Origin: Apostichopus japonicus
Taxonomy: Eukaryota > Echinodermata > Holothuroidea > Aspidochirotida > Stichopodidae
Direction of reading: 5' to 3'
NCBI RefSeq assembly: GCF_037975245.1
Contig: NC_092575.1
Coordinates: 18,929,841 to 18,993,840 of the forward strand
DNA length: 64,000 nt
Notes under the pieces: generated by a model
Seen by the model: only the letters and a program-made list of their open reading frames with translations
Told to the model about the DNA's origin: nothing
Database searches by the model: none
Position numbers and translations under genes: made by a program
In this document: piece after piece, positions 22,108-58,974 of the stretch
How the letters are laid out: each line of letters starts with the position of its first letter
Position numbering within the stretch: position 1 is the stretch's first letter

Positions 22108-24200
22108 TATGAAGAACATATATAAATTGGAAGCAAGACGATAGGCTACACCCTAGCTTAATCCGTCTGTAAGCCTTCAACGCCTTTTAAAACCAAAAAA
22201 ACACAAAACTACGAATATAACAACAAAAAGGGAAATATTTACTTCATTAATAATTTAAATTTATTCTCCAATTTAATATACATTTACAATAAGAAATCTT
22301 GCGTGTCAAATCAAACTTATACTACGAATGGCGTGATATCATCATAAAGGATGGGTACCATCAAAAAGTTTTATCAAATAAAACAATGCAACTAAAATAG
22401 TATTTAGATTTAATAACTATGTCTTATATCCATGTAATTGTTCTCTTTTTGTGGGGGGGGGGGGCGATTTAACCACACTAATTGTGTAGTATTTAGAGAT
22501 GTAATAACTACTATGTCATATTTTGAGGGAGGGGGGGGGGGGCGATTTTACCACAGTACTTGATATATGCATAATTATATTGCATTGTGCATAATCTTGT
22601 GCAGTTTATACATATGTTTACCCATCTAGTGACTTGTTCTCTACACCATTGCATACAATAAACGTATACAATACGTACCAATAAGTTTAAAATACTGAAG
22701 ACATAACTAATAAAATAATAAAACAACAAGTTTGGAATAATACTCTCTTGTCAGAAAACTGGCAGTAAGCAATGTTTTAAGCTGCATTTTTCAATTATTT
22801 TATTTGTCAAGAAAAGACACAAATACCTTAAAAATATTTATGTTGTCAATAACATTTTTAGCATTCAGGGGAAGTCTTCACACTCAGCTAGGGGCACAAC
22901 CACCTTTCCTGAGAGGAGATGTTAAATAGGGCAGTGAAGTGGTCTGAGGGGAAAGGGGGGGGGGCGCAAACCCCTTTGAGAAATTATGGTAATATGCAGA
23001 GTGCTTACATGCAAATGCTTCAATGCTATATTTTGCAAGTTTTGAACAATATCAAAGAATTTTCGACTTGTTAAGTTGTTCCGAAAATATACATGTTAAA
23101 AGTGAATATACTATGTCCTAAAAATTATTATATATTGCCTGCTTGTGGAGGGGAGGGGGGGGGGCTGTTTCCCATGATTATCGTCCCAGATTGAGGGTAC
23201 ACTCAGTGATACTCAACATTGTAGCCATCGTCATTGAAAATATAATAATCCCATGATGCAATGCTCATACCTAATTTTTAGAGCCAAAAATATTTTTATT
23301 ACAATTAGCAATTATTGCAATTAGCACTTTTAATCAGCACACATTATTTGTATGGATTGACAAGGAATGCACCAATAACATATACTACTTTTATTAACAA
23401 AATATAACAGTTTAACAGATCGATACAAAACTTTCCATTTACATTTCAATTAATTTTTCTCTCCTTTCTTTATTTTTTGTTTTTTTTTTGTGGGAATTTA
23501 ATCAATATTTCTTTTCCAATCCAGAATTCTGAATTGTGCGACTCATCAAATAAAAATTCTCTGAGTCATTCTCATAAGAAGTTATAGATAAAATTAAGAA
23601 GAGAAAGATGCATAAAATCTTTAAAATATCATTACAATGTACTGGTATTATATCCCAGAATAACTAACTGACTAAATTTTGCTCAGAATAGGGCAATAGT
23701 TTTGATTTTATCAAACTTCTTGTTTCATTTACACTATTCTATATATACTTTTACTTTTGTGCAACCTCAGAAAATATAAAATATCGATCACACCGAGGTG
23801 TCTGTACACACCATCATCTTCACCACAAATGGGTATATATGGTGCAGTACCTGTACCACAATATTGGAATGGTATAAATTCAGCAACAACATCTTATTGC
23901 AAAAGTGAAACACACCATAATATCATCATGGTATGATTGCTTGAAGTTTGCACATAGAAGACCAGTGAAACACACCATAATATTATCATGGTATGATTGC
24001 GTAAAGTTTGCACATAGAAGACCAGTGAAACACACCATAATATCATCATGGTATGATTGCTTAAAGTTTGCATGCAGAAGACCAGTGAAACACACCATAA
24101 TATCATCATGGTATGATTGCTTAAAGTTCGAACGCAGAAGACCAGTGAAACACACCATAATATCATCATGGTATCATTGCTTGAAGTTTGCACACAGAAG
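22107..24200. repeat. Long direct repeat, copy 2 (~2.1 kb)
   Basis: Begins inside the last satellite monomer (CCCGCGAT|ATGAAGAAC) and follows copy 1 to its terminal minisatellite. Differences are scattered substitutions and short indels, mainly in G runs. Confidence 0.9.
23888..24200. repeat. 60-bp minisatellite, about 5 units (copy 2)
   Basis: Same unit as 19024-19372, with internal differences such as GCATGCAG and CGAACGCAG variants. Confidence 0.93.
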
Positions 24201-24329
24201 AGTCATACCATTAGGACCATGTTACTCTTGTCATTTGGTAATGTTAGATTTTTTTTGGTCTTTTACCTAAACAAAGGAATGAAAGACATTCAAAGAAATG
24301 CTTTAAGAAAGAAACCCTGAGTAAGATAT

Positions 24330-24955
24330 AAAACACCCTACCCCTGACCCCCTATAATTAACACCCTACCCTGACCCCCTAGAATAAACACCCTACCCCT
24401 GACCCCTAGAATAAACACCCTAACCCCCTAGAATTAACACCCTACCCCTGACCACCTAGAATAAACACCCTACCCCTGACCCTGAGAATAAACACCCTAT
24501 ACCTGACTCCTAGAATAATCCTACCCCTGACCCCTAGAATAAACACCCTACTCGTGACCCTTAGAATAAACATCCTACCCCTGACTCCTAAAATAAACAC
24601 CCTACCCCTGACCCCTAGAATAGACATCCTACCCCTGACCCCCAAGAATAAACATCCTAACCCTGACTCCTAAAATAAACACCCTACCCCTGACCCCTAG
24701 AATAGACATCCTACCCCTGACCCCCCTAGAATAAACATCCTACCCCTGACTCCTAAAATAAACACCCTACCCCTGACCCCTAGAATAGACATCCTACCCC
24801 TGACCCCCCTAGAATAAACATCCTACCCCTGACTCCTAAAATAAACACCCTACCCCTGACCCCTAGAATAGACATCCTACCCCTGACCCCCTAGAATAAA
24901 CATCCTACCCCTAACCCCCCCAAAATAAACATCCTACCCCTGACTCCTAGAATTC
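24330..24955. repeat. C-rich minisatellite, ~28-30 bp unit, more than 20 copies
   Basis: Unit approximates CACCCTACCCCTGACCCC then TAGAATAAA. The minus strand is a run of GGGG/GGG tracts with short spacers, so G-quadruplexes are possible. Variants (GACTCC, CATCC, AATAGAC) alternate in two-unit blocks in the right half. Confidence 0.92.
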
Positions 24956-24959
24956 CACA

Positions 24960-26440
24960 GTCACAGTTGACATTGGGAAAATTAAAGAACTGTTTGGTTG
25001 CTCAGTATATGAATTCAAACTGTTGGACAAGTACATTTGAAATATTATGCCCAAATGGATCTAAGAACCATAAATATGTTATATTTTGAAATAGATGAAA
25101 ACTCTGGATACTAATTGCTAGTCACTCTTGTCTTCATATTTCTAATATATTTTCATTCTTTCTTTCTCTCTGTTTGTTTTCTTTATTTCTTTTTATTCAT
25201 TCTTTTTTCATGTAGATATAGTCTGCAATTTTCCTAATACCATGTACTTGCGATGTTCGTACAAATGGATGTTGTTAAAGATGTGGACATAGACTTTTCA
25301 AGGAGGCTTTCTTTTTAATTACTCTTAGATCTTTACTTTTTACATTATCTCTATACCTTACACTTTGTTTCAGCTTAATTACATCACCGATTAAATGTTT
25401 CTGTTTGTATTGATGAAGTTAGAACATATAAATTATCCTATATGAACATTAACAACTTCACAAACATACTCTAATCGTTGAAATATGAACCCTGACTTTA
25501 GAAAATTTTTCGTTCATCTTTTATCGATGAGATGCTAGCTGTTCTTAAAACAAACTGTGTCTACTACAAATATTTCATCACTGCTCATATTTATATACTT
25601 TTATTGTTCTAATGCTGAATTCACTGGCTTCCATGGTGGTATTGCTATATTGAATGCAAATAGAATAAACTCAAATTGAACTAGTAACATCTTAACCTTC
25701 AAACATATCTGAAGGACAAAAGAAACATTCAAATAACTGTTTGTGGCTTTAATAAAAACCATTAATTACAATAATCCATGGAAAATAAACATTCTATATG
25801 CTTTTAATTGTGGTTCAATAACCATTTAATTACTATAATCCATCGTAAATAAATGTTCTATGGGCTTTTTATTGCTTTGCAGCAACAAGGGAAAAAAAGG
25901 GAAAAAACTCATAGCTATACATTGAAAACATTGAAAACAATAAAGTCATTGTTATAACAACAATTAGAGCATTTGTAGGCCAGACGAAAATCGATCAAAT
26001 GACTAAAGTTTTAATTAACAAAACAAGAGTGTTGACAATGCTCGACAAATTTTAGTGCGATATCAACATCGTTAATTTCCCTTTTGTCTTGTAATCAAAC
26101 ACAAACAATAGATTATGGGAAATTGTCAGAACAATTAAATAACCATCAGTAACCTTGTTACTTTCATGAAGTCAGATTGAACACAATTTAAAAGAACTTG
26201 AAACAATAAAATCCACTCATATTTAAATGAAAAAGATTTTTTGTCATTCAAATACATATGAAACAATTTCAAAAAGCACAGACTCTAGGTCAACAATAGA
26301 AAGCATGCGTAGAACCTTACATTGGGCACCTCTCTGTGGAATCATTTGATTGACAACAATGAGAAGGAAATATTAAAAAAAAACATACAAATGCGATAAA
26401 CAAATAACTAAATCATCGAATTTATCATTAAAGAGACGTA
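24960..26440. other. Intergenic, nothing recognised
   Basis: AT-rich sequence. A short internal repetition (AACCATTTAATTAC.ATAATCCAT near 25758-25845) is all I see. Confidence 0.45.
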
Positions 26441-26449
26441 ACCTAACTT

Positions 26450-26839
26450 GTGGCGGGGCGTCCATATAGTTGGGGGGGGCGGATGTCCCCCCTGAGGGAC
26501 TCAAATGGACTGCTGGCGCCCTTTTCAGCTTTTTACCACTCTTTACTTATTCGCGATTATTGACTTTTTTATTGCGCTTTCAAATACCTATTGACATTTG
26601 TCACATTTTGTTGGTGTAATTTCCTGACAAAATGCTCTAACGGCTATTTATTCTTCGTTTATCTGCAAATTAGCAAGGCCCGGAAAGGGTCATTTCCGGT
26701 GATCTAGGGAGTATCTATACTCAAAAAAATTCTGTACGCTCCGCGCCAACCTGTGGTGGCGCTCCACTTAGATAGTGTTGAAAGCACCCCTACAGACCAT
26801 TCTCGCCCCCTCTGACCAATACCCCTAGCTCCGCCACTG
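26450..26839. mobile_element. hAT-like MITE, same family as 46889-47232
   Basis: Shares GGCGGATG.CCCCCCTGA.GGACTCAAATGGACTGCTGG, the TTCCGG.GATCTAGG segment and the end GCTCCGCCACTG with the other copy. The left end is altered and no target duplication is evident. Confidence 0.75.
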
Positions 26840-27594
26840 ACGACAGGCGTCTTATCAAGAAAGGTTTGACTTGCCTCAGGCCACACCAAGCAACCTCTTC
26901 ATTTTGTTGAATGAATGAATAGTTCTAATGGGCTTAAACAACTCTCGCAGCAATAATTAGGAGCAGCATCATTTAAGAAGACAAAGAAAAATCACAATGA
27001 TACTATAATTTTTACTATTTTATCAATTCTTGTTATGCCCTTGAAGTTTTGAGTTTCTTCTAGCAACTGTTTCCAGCATATATGATATTCAAAGTAAAAT
27101 GAAAGACAAAGATTTTGTTTAATTAATATCTGAAATATTATGAAAAGTTTAGGAAACTGTGAGAAGTTTAAGGAAACATCTCTATGGAATCAAATCCTTC
27201 ACCCTGTATTCGTAAATACCAAAGTTAATAAATTAAATACTACAAAAATTGTTTATACTAGTAAAATTTGATATAAAAATTATGACATAGTTCTTGTCTA
27301 GTTTGAGAATCATCAAGGCATAAGTCTATAGTATTTTCTGTGGAAATATGGGACAAGAATAAACAGGGAGAGAAACAAAAAATTAAGGAATGTAGTTAAA
27401 ATATTCCTAGCTATGAAAAGATGGATGGTTTACATACAGTTCATACATTTTGGAATGTGCATTCATGATAAAAATGTCTCATATACAGTAGAAAATATGC
27501 AAATATTTTCTTTGTCAAACACAAAGAACATGGCAGAACCCTCTTAAAAGAAAATTGAGCTTTCTGAGATGATAATAAAAATTTACAAATGAGA
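26840..27594. other. 3' flank and probable 3' UTR of aifm3
   Basis: AT-rich region downstream of the stop on the minus strand; no convincing AATAAA at a useful distance and no other gene. Confidence 0.4.
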
Positions 27595-50862
<23,268 letters not shown>

Positions 50863-51905
50863 GGCGATGACCTGAGTAAGAAAAAAGAAAATGTCGGAAA
50901 CATTCAGGAACAAGCAAAGGAGGAGGAATGTTCAGGGTAAAGTATGGAAGGAAAACACACACACCCAGGCCTGTAGGTAAGTTTGGTTTACTGTACAGTA
51001 AACCAAACTTATACTGTAGAATGCATCCAAAGGGCACTTTTCACTATTTTACTCTTCTTCCCCACCCACCCCTTCCCTGCACCTCCCCCACCCCAACCAT
51101 GCTCCCTACTTCTAGTCCCCTGGTATGAACCATTCATTTGAGCCCAAAATGGTGCAGACAGCAAAGTTGTTAACTTAATTGCAACAGTTTCAGACAACAA
51201 TAGCCATCTAACTTTTCTCCACTTACTTTTACAAGAGTTTTGCAGTTAGTTAAACAGTTTATTCACCAATTTTTTTCTCTCTTTGACATTCTTTTCGTGC
51301 AAATACGATAGCAGGCATTGTGAGATCTCTGAGGTGGAAAGACTTGATTTATAATATCTTGTCTTTGTTACAAGTTTGAGTTCAAATAAAATGTGGACAT
51401 TCTTGCCCTGTTAAAGCTCTCTCTTTCTTATTTTGACAATTCTTTTGATGATCATACATAATTATTAACTGCTAATCACTTATCCAATTTGCACCCAGCA
51501 TTTATTAACAAGAACCGGTTAGGTTGGGTTGGATTTATAAGAAAAAAAAAAGCGATAACACTGCTTAAAAATGAAAGCGAGAAAAGACTGTTAATAAACA
51601 CTGCTTATCTACTGCAAAAAGTCAGTGTGGGTGACCTGATGTGGAAATCAGACTGTTTGTCTTTGAAGATCCTGCAAGGAATCATACCGAACATCAGGCC
51701 GTCTAAACTCACACACTTAAAAATAAACTAGGAAATGTTCCGATAAATATTTTAAAATAACTTCCAATTCTAATAAATTGGTTCTTCACCCTCATTCAGT
51801 CTTTCAAATGAAAGGAATCTGCATCCATTTACAGCCATTATCAGAGTTTAGTATCTTAACTTTGCTTACTTTTCTTTCTACTATCTTTACTTATCTTTAC
51901 TTTTT

Positions 51906-52145
51906 GGAGTGTTAGCTCAGTGGTTAACGCCGGTGCCTTTCAATCATAAGGTCCCAAGTTCGATTCACTCCAATATTAATGTATGTCGTCCAGTTACAGA
52001 GTTGTTGACTATTGACAATTCATAATCATGGACGTTAAATATGAATCTAAGAGACTGACTTCGGTCAGCTTGCGGTTTTGATAAGCCAATGATGGCTTCT
52101 TCGCGAGTTCCTGCTTGCAGGAAGATCTAAAATACATACATACTT
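51906..52145 (+). mobile_element. Full-length tRNA-derived SINE
   Basis: The head keeps a tRNA-like acceptor pairing (GGAGTG / CACTCC), a perfect A box TAGCTCAGTGG (51913-51923) and a B box GTTCGATTC (51958-51966). The body ends TCCTGCTTGCAGGAAGATCT and an (ATAC)n tail. It is the reference copy for 3424-3640, 4130-4345 and 35769-36072. Confidence 0.87.
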
Positions 52146-52876
52146 ATTAGCTATAAAATAAATAACAAATGTCACATACCCGTATATATATATGTTTCCT
52201 CTTCCAAGCTCAGACACTAAATGACATGATTTCAGGTTAACAAGGAATGGCAGATATCTCCGATCAAAATTTTTACAGAATAACTCTGAAAGGAAATTGA
52301 GAAAATTTCCATTCAATCAATGAAAACACTTTTGATATTTGCACAATTCTACCGTTAAACCGGGTTGTTCTGTGCTGTGTATCTGTTGAACTCCCACAGG
52401 CTGGCACAGACCAGTACTTTTCTCAATCGCCTTGTTAAATAAATGGCAGCTAAATATTTCAAACTAATATTCAGATGTAATGAATGATTTAATTTAAAGC
52501 AGTCTATATATGAATTAAAACTATAATTTTGCCATGATCTGAAATGGTAAGAAATTTATTTCTACCTGGAGAACTAAGACTAAATCGATAATTTTGAAAA
52601 GATCGTCAGTACTGGCCGCAAATTTGAGCTTGCTTAAAAATTTAAAAATTGCTGAAAGAAGGGTTCAAAAGAGGACTGTCCTGGTGGTTCTTCCTCTCCC
52701 AAGGTTAATTCAAGAAAATTGAGGAGTGTTCAAAATCAGACAAATGTTTCAAGTGAGGAAAAATACTTTGATGGAAGTAGTAAAATGCTTGTTAAAGTTG
52801 GAGCATGGGTGACCATAATTAGACTTTCTAGCATATTACAGGTCAATACTGATGAACTCTATAAAGGGTTTGATTA

Positions 52877-53247
52877 TTAAAGGGTGTGAAGACTTGCGCA
52901 AAATGAAACGTCTAATGCCGGTAATCGGACCTAGTTTTGAATGAGATGTAACAGAAGTGTTAGACACCACCATCGATCCCAGAAAAATACACACACAGCT
53001 TGCTACCGTCGGTAATTAGACACTAGTGTACAGTCAATACATACAGCTACGGTCAATACCCAAAACACAGTGTACAAACGATACAGCGATGGACATCTCA
53101 TGTCAGGCTACAGATAACAAGGTATTACGTTTCATTACTGTCTGCATTTTGTAGCGACAAGAGAAAAACCTTCACTTGCAAGCCACGAAAAGTTAACTTA
53201 TTAAAGATGGTGGCACGCGGTTTGGGGCAAGTCTTCAATGCCTTTAA
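52877..53247 (-). mobile_element. TTAA-flanked MITE, copy 3 (reverse orientation)
   Basis: TTAA at both ends (52877-52880, 53244-53247); ends AGGGTGTGAAGACT and AGTCTTCAATGCCT; the interior is the reverse complement of 39276-39640. Confidence 0.9.
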
Positions 53248-53249
53248 TA

Positions 53250-56050
53250 GCAACCTGGAATATACCAGTATACACTCTTTTAGCATCCCTAGCCTTGACA
53301 CATACTAACTAAGTACTATTCATATGCAAAGTGTTCAGAATTCAATGTGAAGTACAGTATCAAGAGGAATTCGATCGTGAATTTGCATTTTTTTTTATCA
53401 TATATACAGTATATAGAGTTCACTACATCAGACATTTCAGATATCAAATGGTCCTTAGGTGGCTTCTTTTTTTTTAGTCTGATAAAGTTTTAGATATAGT
53501 GGTACCTTCATTCTTTCATAATGCTGGTCACAAAACTCACAGTTAAGTCATTTTTCAATACTTAATTCTGCTGATCGCACCAGGGTCACTGCTCTTCAGT
53601 GACTACAGTACAGTACGCATTTCAAAGTGAACCAATAATACATTTCAGGCACGAGGTAGAACAAGGTGCAAAGGTTGTGGGGAGACAGGTAAGCGAGGAA
53701 GGAAGTAAAAAACTCAATTCTAAATGGTTATCTGTGTTACAACTGAATATGCTACAGTAGAAAGTCAGATATAATGGTCAGTTGGTCACCCATAATGAAA
53801 CTTTATAAATCAAATTCATGAACTTCACTGATAGTATCAAATTAATGCACAAAGCACGCTTGACTTTTAATCATTCTGTTTGGTTTAGTATGTTATTTAT
53901 ATGTCGTTGTGAGAGTATTGTAGGCATATGTGATTTTACTATATCAAAGGTTCAAAAGAGTGTCACGACATCTAACATTAAATTGTTTGCTTTATTTTAT
54001 TTCCCACAATATGCAAATGGATGAGATCAAAAAACAACAGAAAACTGCTCGCAAAAATTGTCCATCTTTTGGTGCTGATTCAAATAAATAGAATATTTTC
54101 TTCAGTGACACACTGTACTAATTAATACCCTAAACTGTGTTTAACAGAAGGCAACGTGGAAAACATGATAATAAGCTGAAATTTCTCTTCAATATTTGAA
54201 CTGCGGTCATTCCATTGAAATGCATACATTAATACTCTCTTCCAGGTTTAAAGATACCTGTATTTATTGCAAATGCATCCAAACTCACCAGATTCAACAA
54301 TAAAACTGGTTCTAGTCCGTACGGTATACACAGGACTGGAGGGTGCCAACGTACTGCTTTACATATATCATGATAACCAGGGATAGGAAGTGCTGAGTAC
54401 ACAAGGTTTGTTCACACAGCTAACAATAGCTATACTGTAGTTATGCTAGAAAAGAATGACTTGACATTTTTCACACTGCCTGTGGTTAAATTGTTTTTGG
54501 TTTTTTTTTCATATACTGTAGATTAGGATTTGCAGACAAACTTCTGAGAACAATGGGGTTAACTGTTTCAGAAAAGATATTTATTGAAACAAATTCCATT
54601 GAAGGATATTTAACCCCAAGCTATCATCTTTTATATCACAAATATTACTGACGCCTGGGATGAACAGCTCCCCAAAAACAGCTCAAGAAAAGGCTTCCTT
54701 TTTAATAGAGATATCACAATTCTTCAAGAGTCACATATTGAGGTTGCCATTTTGTCAATGTGTGATGTCATAACATCACAAGGAGATGAAACCTCTAGAG
54801 CTTTCTTTCACTTTGCTCATCCCCTACCCACCCCCCCCCGCCCCCCTCATCCCTCCATTTTTTTAAGTCATTTATTCATTATTTAAAATAAGTAGTGTTG
54901 AACAAAACTGATAATCCTTTCAGAATTAGCACTGCATGAATACTGTTCTACAAATCTACAACTGTTCTACAACCTTTGTGTGATGAAAATTTTGAAACGT
55001 AAATGGAATTGTTTTCCTTTTGACAGAAAGTACACATAAACTTTGTTTTAACACATTTAAAATAAATAGTAGTCAACGTACTTCAGCTTTACTGAAGCGA
55101 TACAATCTACTAACATTTTCTGTTTCAATTTTCTCAAAAACAGCGAGGATTTCCAGCAAGGAAACTGATTTTTTCACTCCACTATTACCATGCATGCAAT
55201 AAGGTGTTGCTTTATTCAGTTGCCTAGCAATAGTTCATAACTTTTAAGTTATATTTGATTATCGCCTAGGCATGCATACATTGCATGTATATTGTATACA
55301 GTTATTCTGTATATAAAGTGGCATTTGCCTTTCTTTATTTAACACACTCAAACTACTAGGCAGTAAAGAGCATGATGGTTAGGAGGTTCAAGGAATTGAG
55401 ACAGAAAAAAGTCTTAGTGACCAAAAGAACAAGAAAAATATGTACAGTTAAATTGTATTAACTGGATTATCTGCACCTCCTTTATCTAGAAATTAATGAT
55501 CTGAATTCAATATTTATTGAACAATTCATCCTGTATAATGAAACAAAACTCTCTGCAAGTCGAGTCCAGTACCATACAGTTCTTTGGATTTCATTAACAT
55601 TATACAGTGTGCTTTGTTGTCGTAGCAACATAGCCACCTTTTGTACAGCTGGGTTTCCAGTACCTTATCGCCTATCATTCTCAAATACTGCACTCTGACA
55701 GTATGTATAGGCTTACAACACAAAGGAAACACATAGTTTTCCCTTCTTAAACCAGTTAACTTTGTGACAGAGAAAATAGGAGGCTAGAAACTTTCTAAAA
55801 ATGCAGTGAATTTAATAGAAAAACTCAAATGAATGTAACTTTACAGAAGTCTACCATGGAGGGAAGGGAAAGCAAGGGAGAGGGAGGGGGAGGGTGTTGC
55901 TATTATAGCCATACTCCTGATTTATGTTGCAAGAAATAATACAACACTCCATTTATTTACTCAACAATGTAAATCTCGATCACGTGTAGTTTCAGTGGTG
56001 AAAATTACTACATGTATGTATACTGCGATTTTAGTGGGTGCATACATACA
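53250..56050. other. Upstream region of aifm3, nothing recognised
   Basis: AT-rich, with a C run at about 54831-54846; no exon or element ends recognised. Confidence 0.45.
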
Positions 56051-56055
56051 GTATA

Positions 56056-56427
56056 TTAAAGGGTGTGAAGACTCGCGCAAAAAGAAACGTCTATTGCCGG
56101 TTATTTGACCTAGTTTCGAATGAGGTGTAACAGAAGTATTAAATTCCACCATCGATCCCAGAAAATACACACACAGCTTGCTACCGTCGGTAATTAGACA
56201 CTAGTGTACAGTCGGTACATACATACAGCTGCGGTCAATACCTACAGTACAGTATACAAACGATACAGCGATGGACAGCTCAGGTCCAGCTAAAGATAAC
56301 AAGGTATCACGTTTCATTACTGTCTGCATTTTGTAGCGACACGAACAAAACGTCACTTGCAAGCAACAGAAAGTTAACTTTTTCGGATGGCCGCACGCCG
56401 TTTGGGGCGAGTCTTCAATGCCTTTAA
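56056..56427 (-). mobile_element. TTAA-flanked MITE, copy 4 (reverse orientation)
   Basis: TTAA at both ends (56056-56059, 56424-56427), with the same termini and interior as copy 3. Confidence 0.9.
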
Positions 56428-56773
56428 ATGTTCAGATATTTTGCAGTAGTTATGAAGGCTCTGAATTTTGTCTTGCATAAATTAATATGTAAGAATATGT
56501 TTTTTTTTAGCGCAAAAACCACTACACGTATATTTACAGGTCTGTGTACGTAGCAATGAAGTTGGCCACTTTGAATAGCACATTACGATGCTATACCAGA
56601 TAGGTTATTCCCTGAAGGTCACATTACATATTCTGATCTGAAATCATTTCTACACTGATCTGCCAGTGACTCAATGTTGCATCATGTGCTATGATCATGG
56701 TAACCTTCCCGTAACTGATTCCCGTCCCACAATTGCCAACACTTACTGTAGTGCTGTTGCCACCATGTCAGTA

Positions 56774-57148
56774 CTGCAGTCCTGTTTGGTCAGGTATTTC
56801 TATTGTGACTGCCATCTAATTACCTTATCATATTATCACTGTTTTGTGGTTACATTTTTGTCTCTTATATCTCCTTTGGTGGATACTTAGAAAAAATAAA
56901 CTGAGGCTGAAACCAATATAGAAATATACATGTGATGACTCAGGTCAATAGAAATATGAATTATATACATTATATTTCGGTACTGCTGACTGTAAACTAT
57001 TATTATTTTCTGCAGTCCTGTTTTGTCATGTATCTCTCTTGTGACTGCCATCTGTATAACCTTTATATCATATTATCACTGTTTTGTGGTTACATTTATG
57101 TCTCTTATACCTCCTTTGGAAGATACATATAAACTGAGACTGAATCAG
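56774..57148. repeat. Tandem duplication of a ~137 bp segment, 238 bp apart
   Basis: CTGCAGTCCTGTTT through AAACTGAG.CTGAA occurs at 56774-56911 and again at 57012-57148, with the shared core ATATTATCACTGTTTTGTGG. No coding support. Confidence 0.8.
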
Positions 57149-57975
57149 TTGGTTGCATTTCAATTTGTAACATTAATTATGAACCTTGTTTCAACATTCC
57201 AACTGCATCACACTGGGACTGTAACTGAAGTAGGCTACAATAACACACTGTTTTGAACATTCTTTTCTCAATATCAAGGTAAGACACTGGTAAATGCTGG
57301 TAATAAAACACTGAGTTGATAATCAGTGTTAATCACGTAAAACTAATAAATTGCCCTCCACTTCCCCTCCCCCCCCCAACTGTGTGCTAATAAGCAACAA
57401 TTTGGCTGTGTTATAAATGTGACAGTTTATGTGATTTTGCACAATATAGATAATAAACAGAACCGAGATTTTAATTTGTGGAGGCGTTGCATTTTTCATT
57501 GATTTGGTGGTATTCATACAAGTACTGATACACTTCATATGCAGTACAGCACTTTGTGGTTTCAATTCCATAGTTCTAGTTATATAACTATGTATGGCAA
57601 TCTCGGCGATTCGTGGATGTAGGAAAATAGTTTTCAGAAATTCTTACGACGAAGCAAAACGATGATGTCGAAGGCTGAAGTTTTCATATTAAAACCTGAA
57701 GCATTTTAAGAAATTCAAACTGGTGCCAGTCGTATTTACATGCCAAGAACACTAAACAAAAGTTTTAAACTCCATCTTGTGATCAAATTGACATAGCATA
57801 CATATTAATCTACACTTCAAATTCGACCTCTGGTGATCAACTTCCTCCAAAATATATCTGTACACAAATGCATAAACTATTGTAAACTTTGAACGAGGGT
57901 ACCTATCGGACATAGATTTTGGTGAAGCATTCTATTGTAGCTTCTTGCTTGAAAAGTAGCTTCAAAATGTCCGAA

Positions 57976-58560
57976 GCACCTCTGCTCTCATCACTGTCAA
58001 TCTTAAGAAGTATGACGCTATCACACCAGAACTCAGTGCTCTTCACTGGCTCCCAACACACAGGGTATCAACTTCAAAGTACTTCTTCTTGTGTACAAAG
58101 CTAACCATAAACAATCGCCACCTTATACTGTACATATCTTGGACTTACTTCAGTTACAAATCATCACACAGACACTGGCTCCCCCAAAACAGTGTATCTA
58201 CTTCGAAGTACATCTTCTTGTGTACAAAGCTAACCATAAACAATCGTCACCTTATACATATATCTCGGACTTACTTCAGCTACAATCATATCACACAGAC
58301 AACTCAAATCATCTACATCTCATTTTATTGCACCCAAAACTCAGATTGTGTCAATTGCCGATCGGTCATTCTCATGTTTCAGTCCTAAAACAATGGAATG
58401 CTCTTCCAAACCACATCTACAATGCTCAGATGGTATTTATCTGTTTGAACACTTGTTGTTTTGTATTGTTATTAATTTCATGAAACTGTCTTTAATCACC
58501 TTTGAACAACTATTGTTGATATTGGCACTATATAAATGTTTCTGATTTTTCTTGATTCTT
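57976..58560 (+). pseudogene. Decayed LINE ORF2 C-terminal fragment
   Basis: Pieces in shifted plus-strand frames read ITPELSALHWLPTHRV, VLLLVYKANHKQSPPY and VLKQWNALPNHI, the order of the C-terminal region of CR1/L2-like non-LTR reverse transcriptases. The end GGCACTATATAAATG is typical of such 3' tails. A ~115 bp part is tandemly repeated inside (about 58075-58180 and 58195-58295), and frameshifts break it. Confidence 0.65.
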
Positions 58561-58974
58561 GACGGGTTCCAAGACCCCCCCCCCCGCACCTCCCCCCCAG
58601 TCTTTCTCTTCACTTCCGCTATGCAATAGAAGGTATTGAGTGTCACTATCACCATGGAGAAAATAATGATGGTTAGGATTGTTCCTCCCAAAATGCATCG
58701 CATGTGGCTAATTGTAAACAAGTTGCGGGACTGCTCTATCATTGTCTAAACTGATTTGATTTTGATTAGAGTTAAATCTAGGCCTAGGCAAAATGGTTTC
58801 GCTTGTCTAATGGCAAAATAATATTACATTCCAGATGAGGATTGGAAACTTGGCTTATGTTGGATATCCACCCAAATATAGAAATATGTTCAAATTGGAA
58901 TAGAGTTTGTCATGTTCGGCAAATTTATAAAATAGTTCTAGCTTCTGTATCCTACAGTGTTTTACTTGTAGTCA

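Noticed and set aside
17141-24200. LTR retrotransposon with 2.1-kb LTRs
   Set aside because: No primer-binding site, polypurine tract, gag/pol frame or target duplication was seen; the interior is only satellite.
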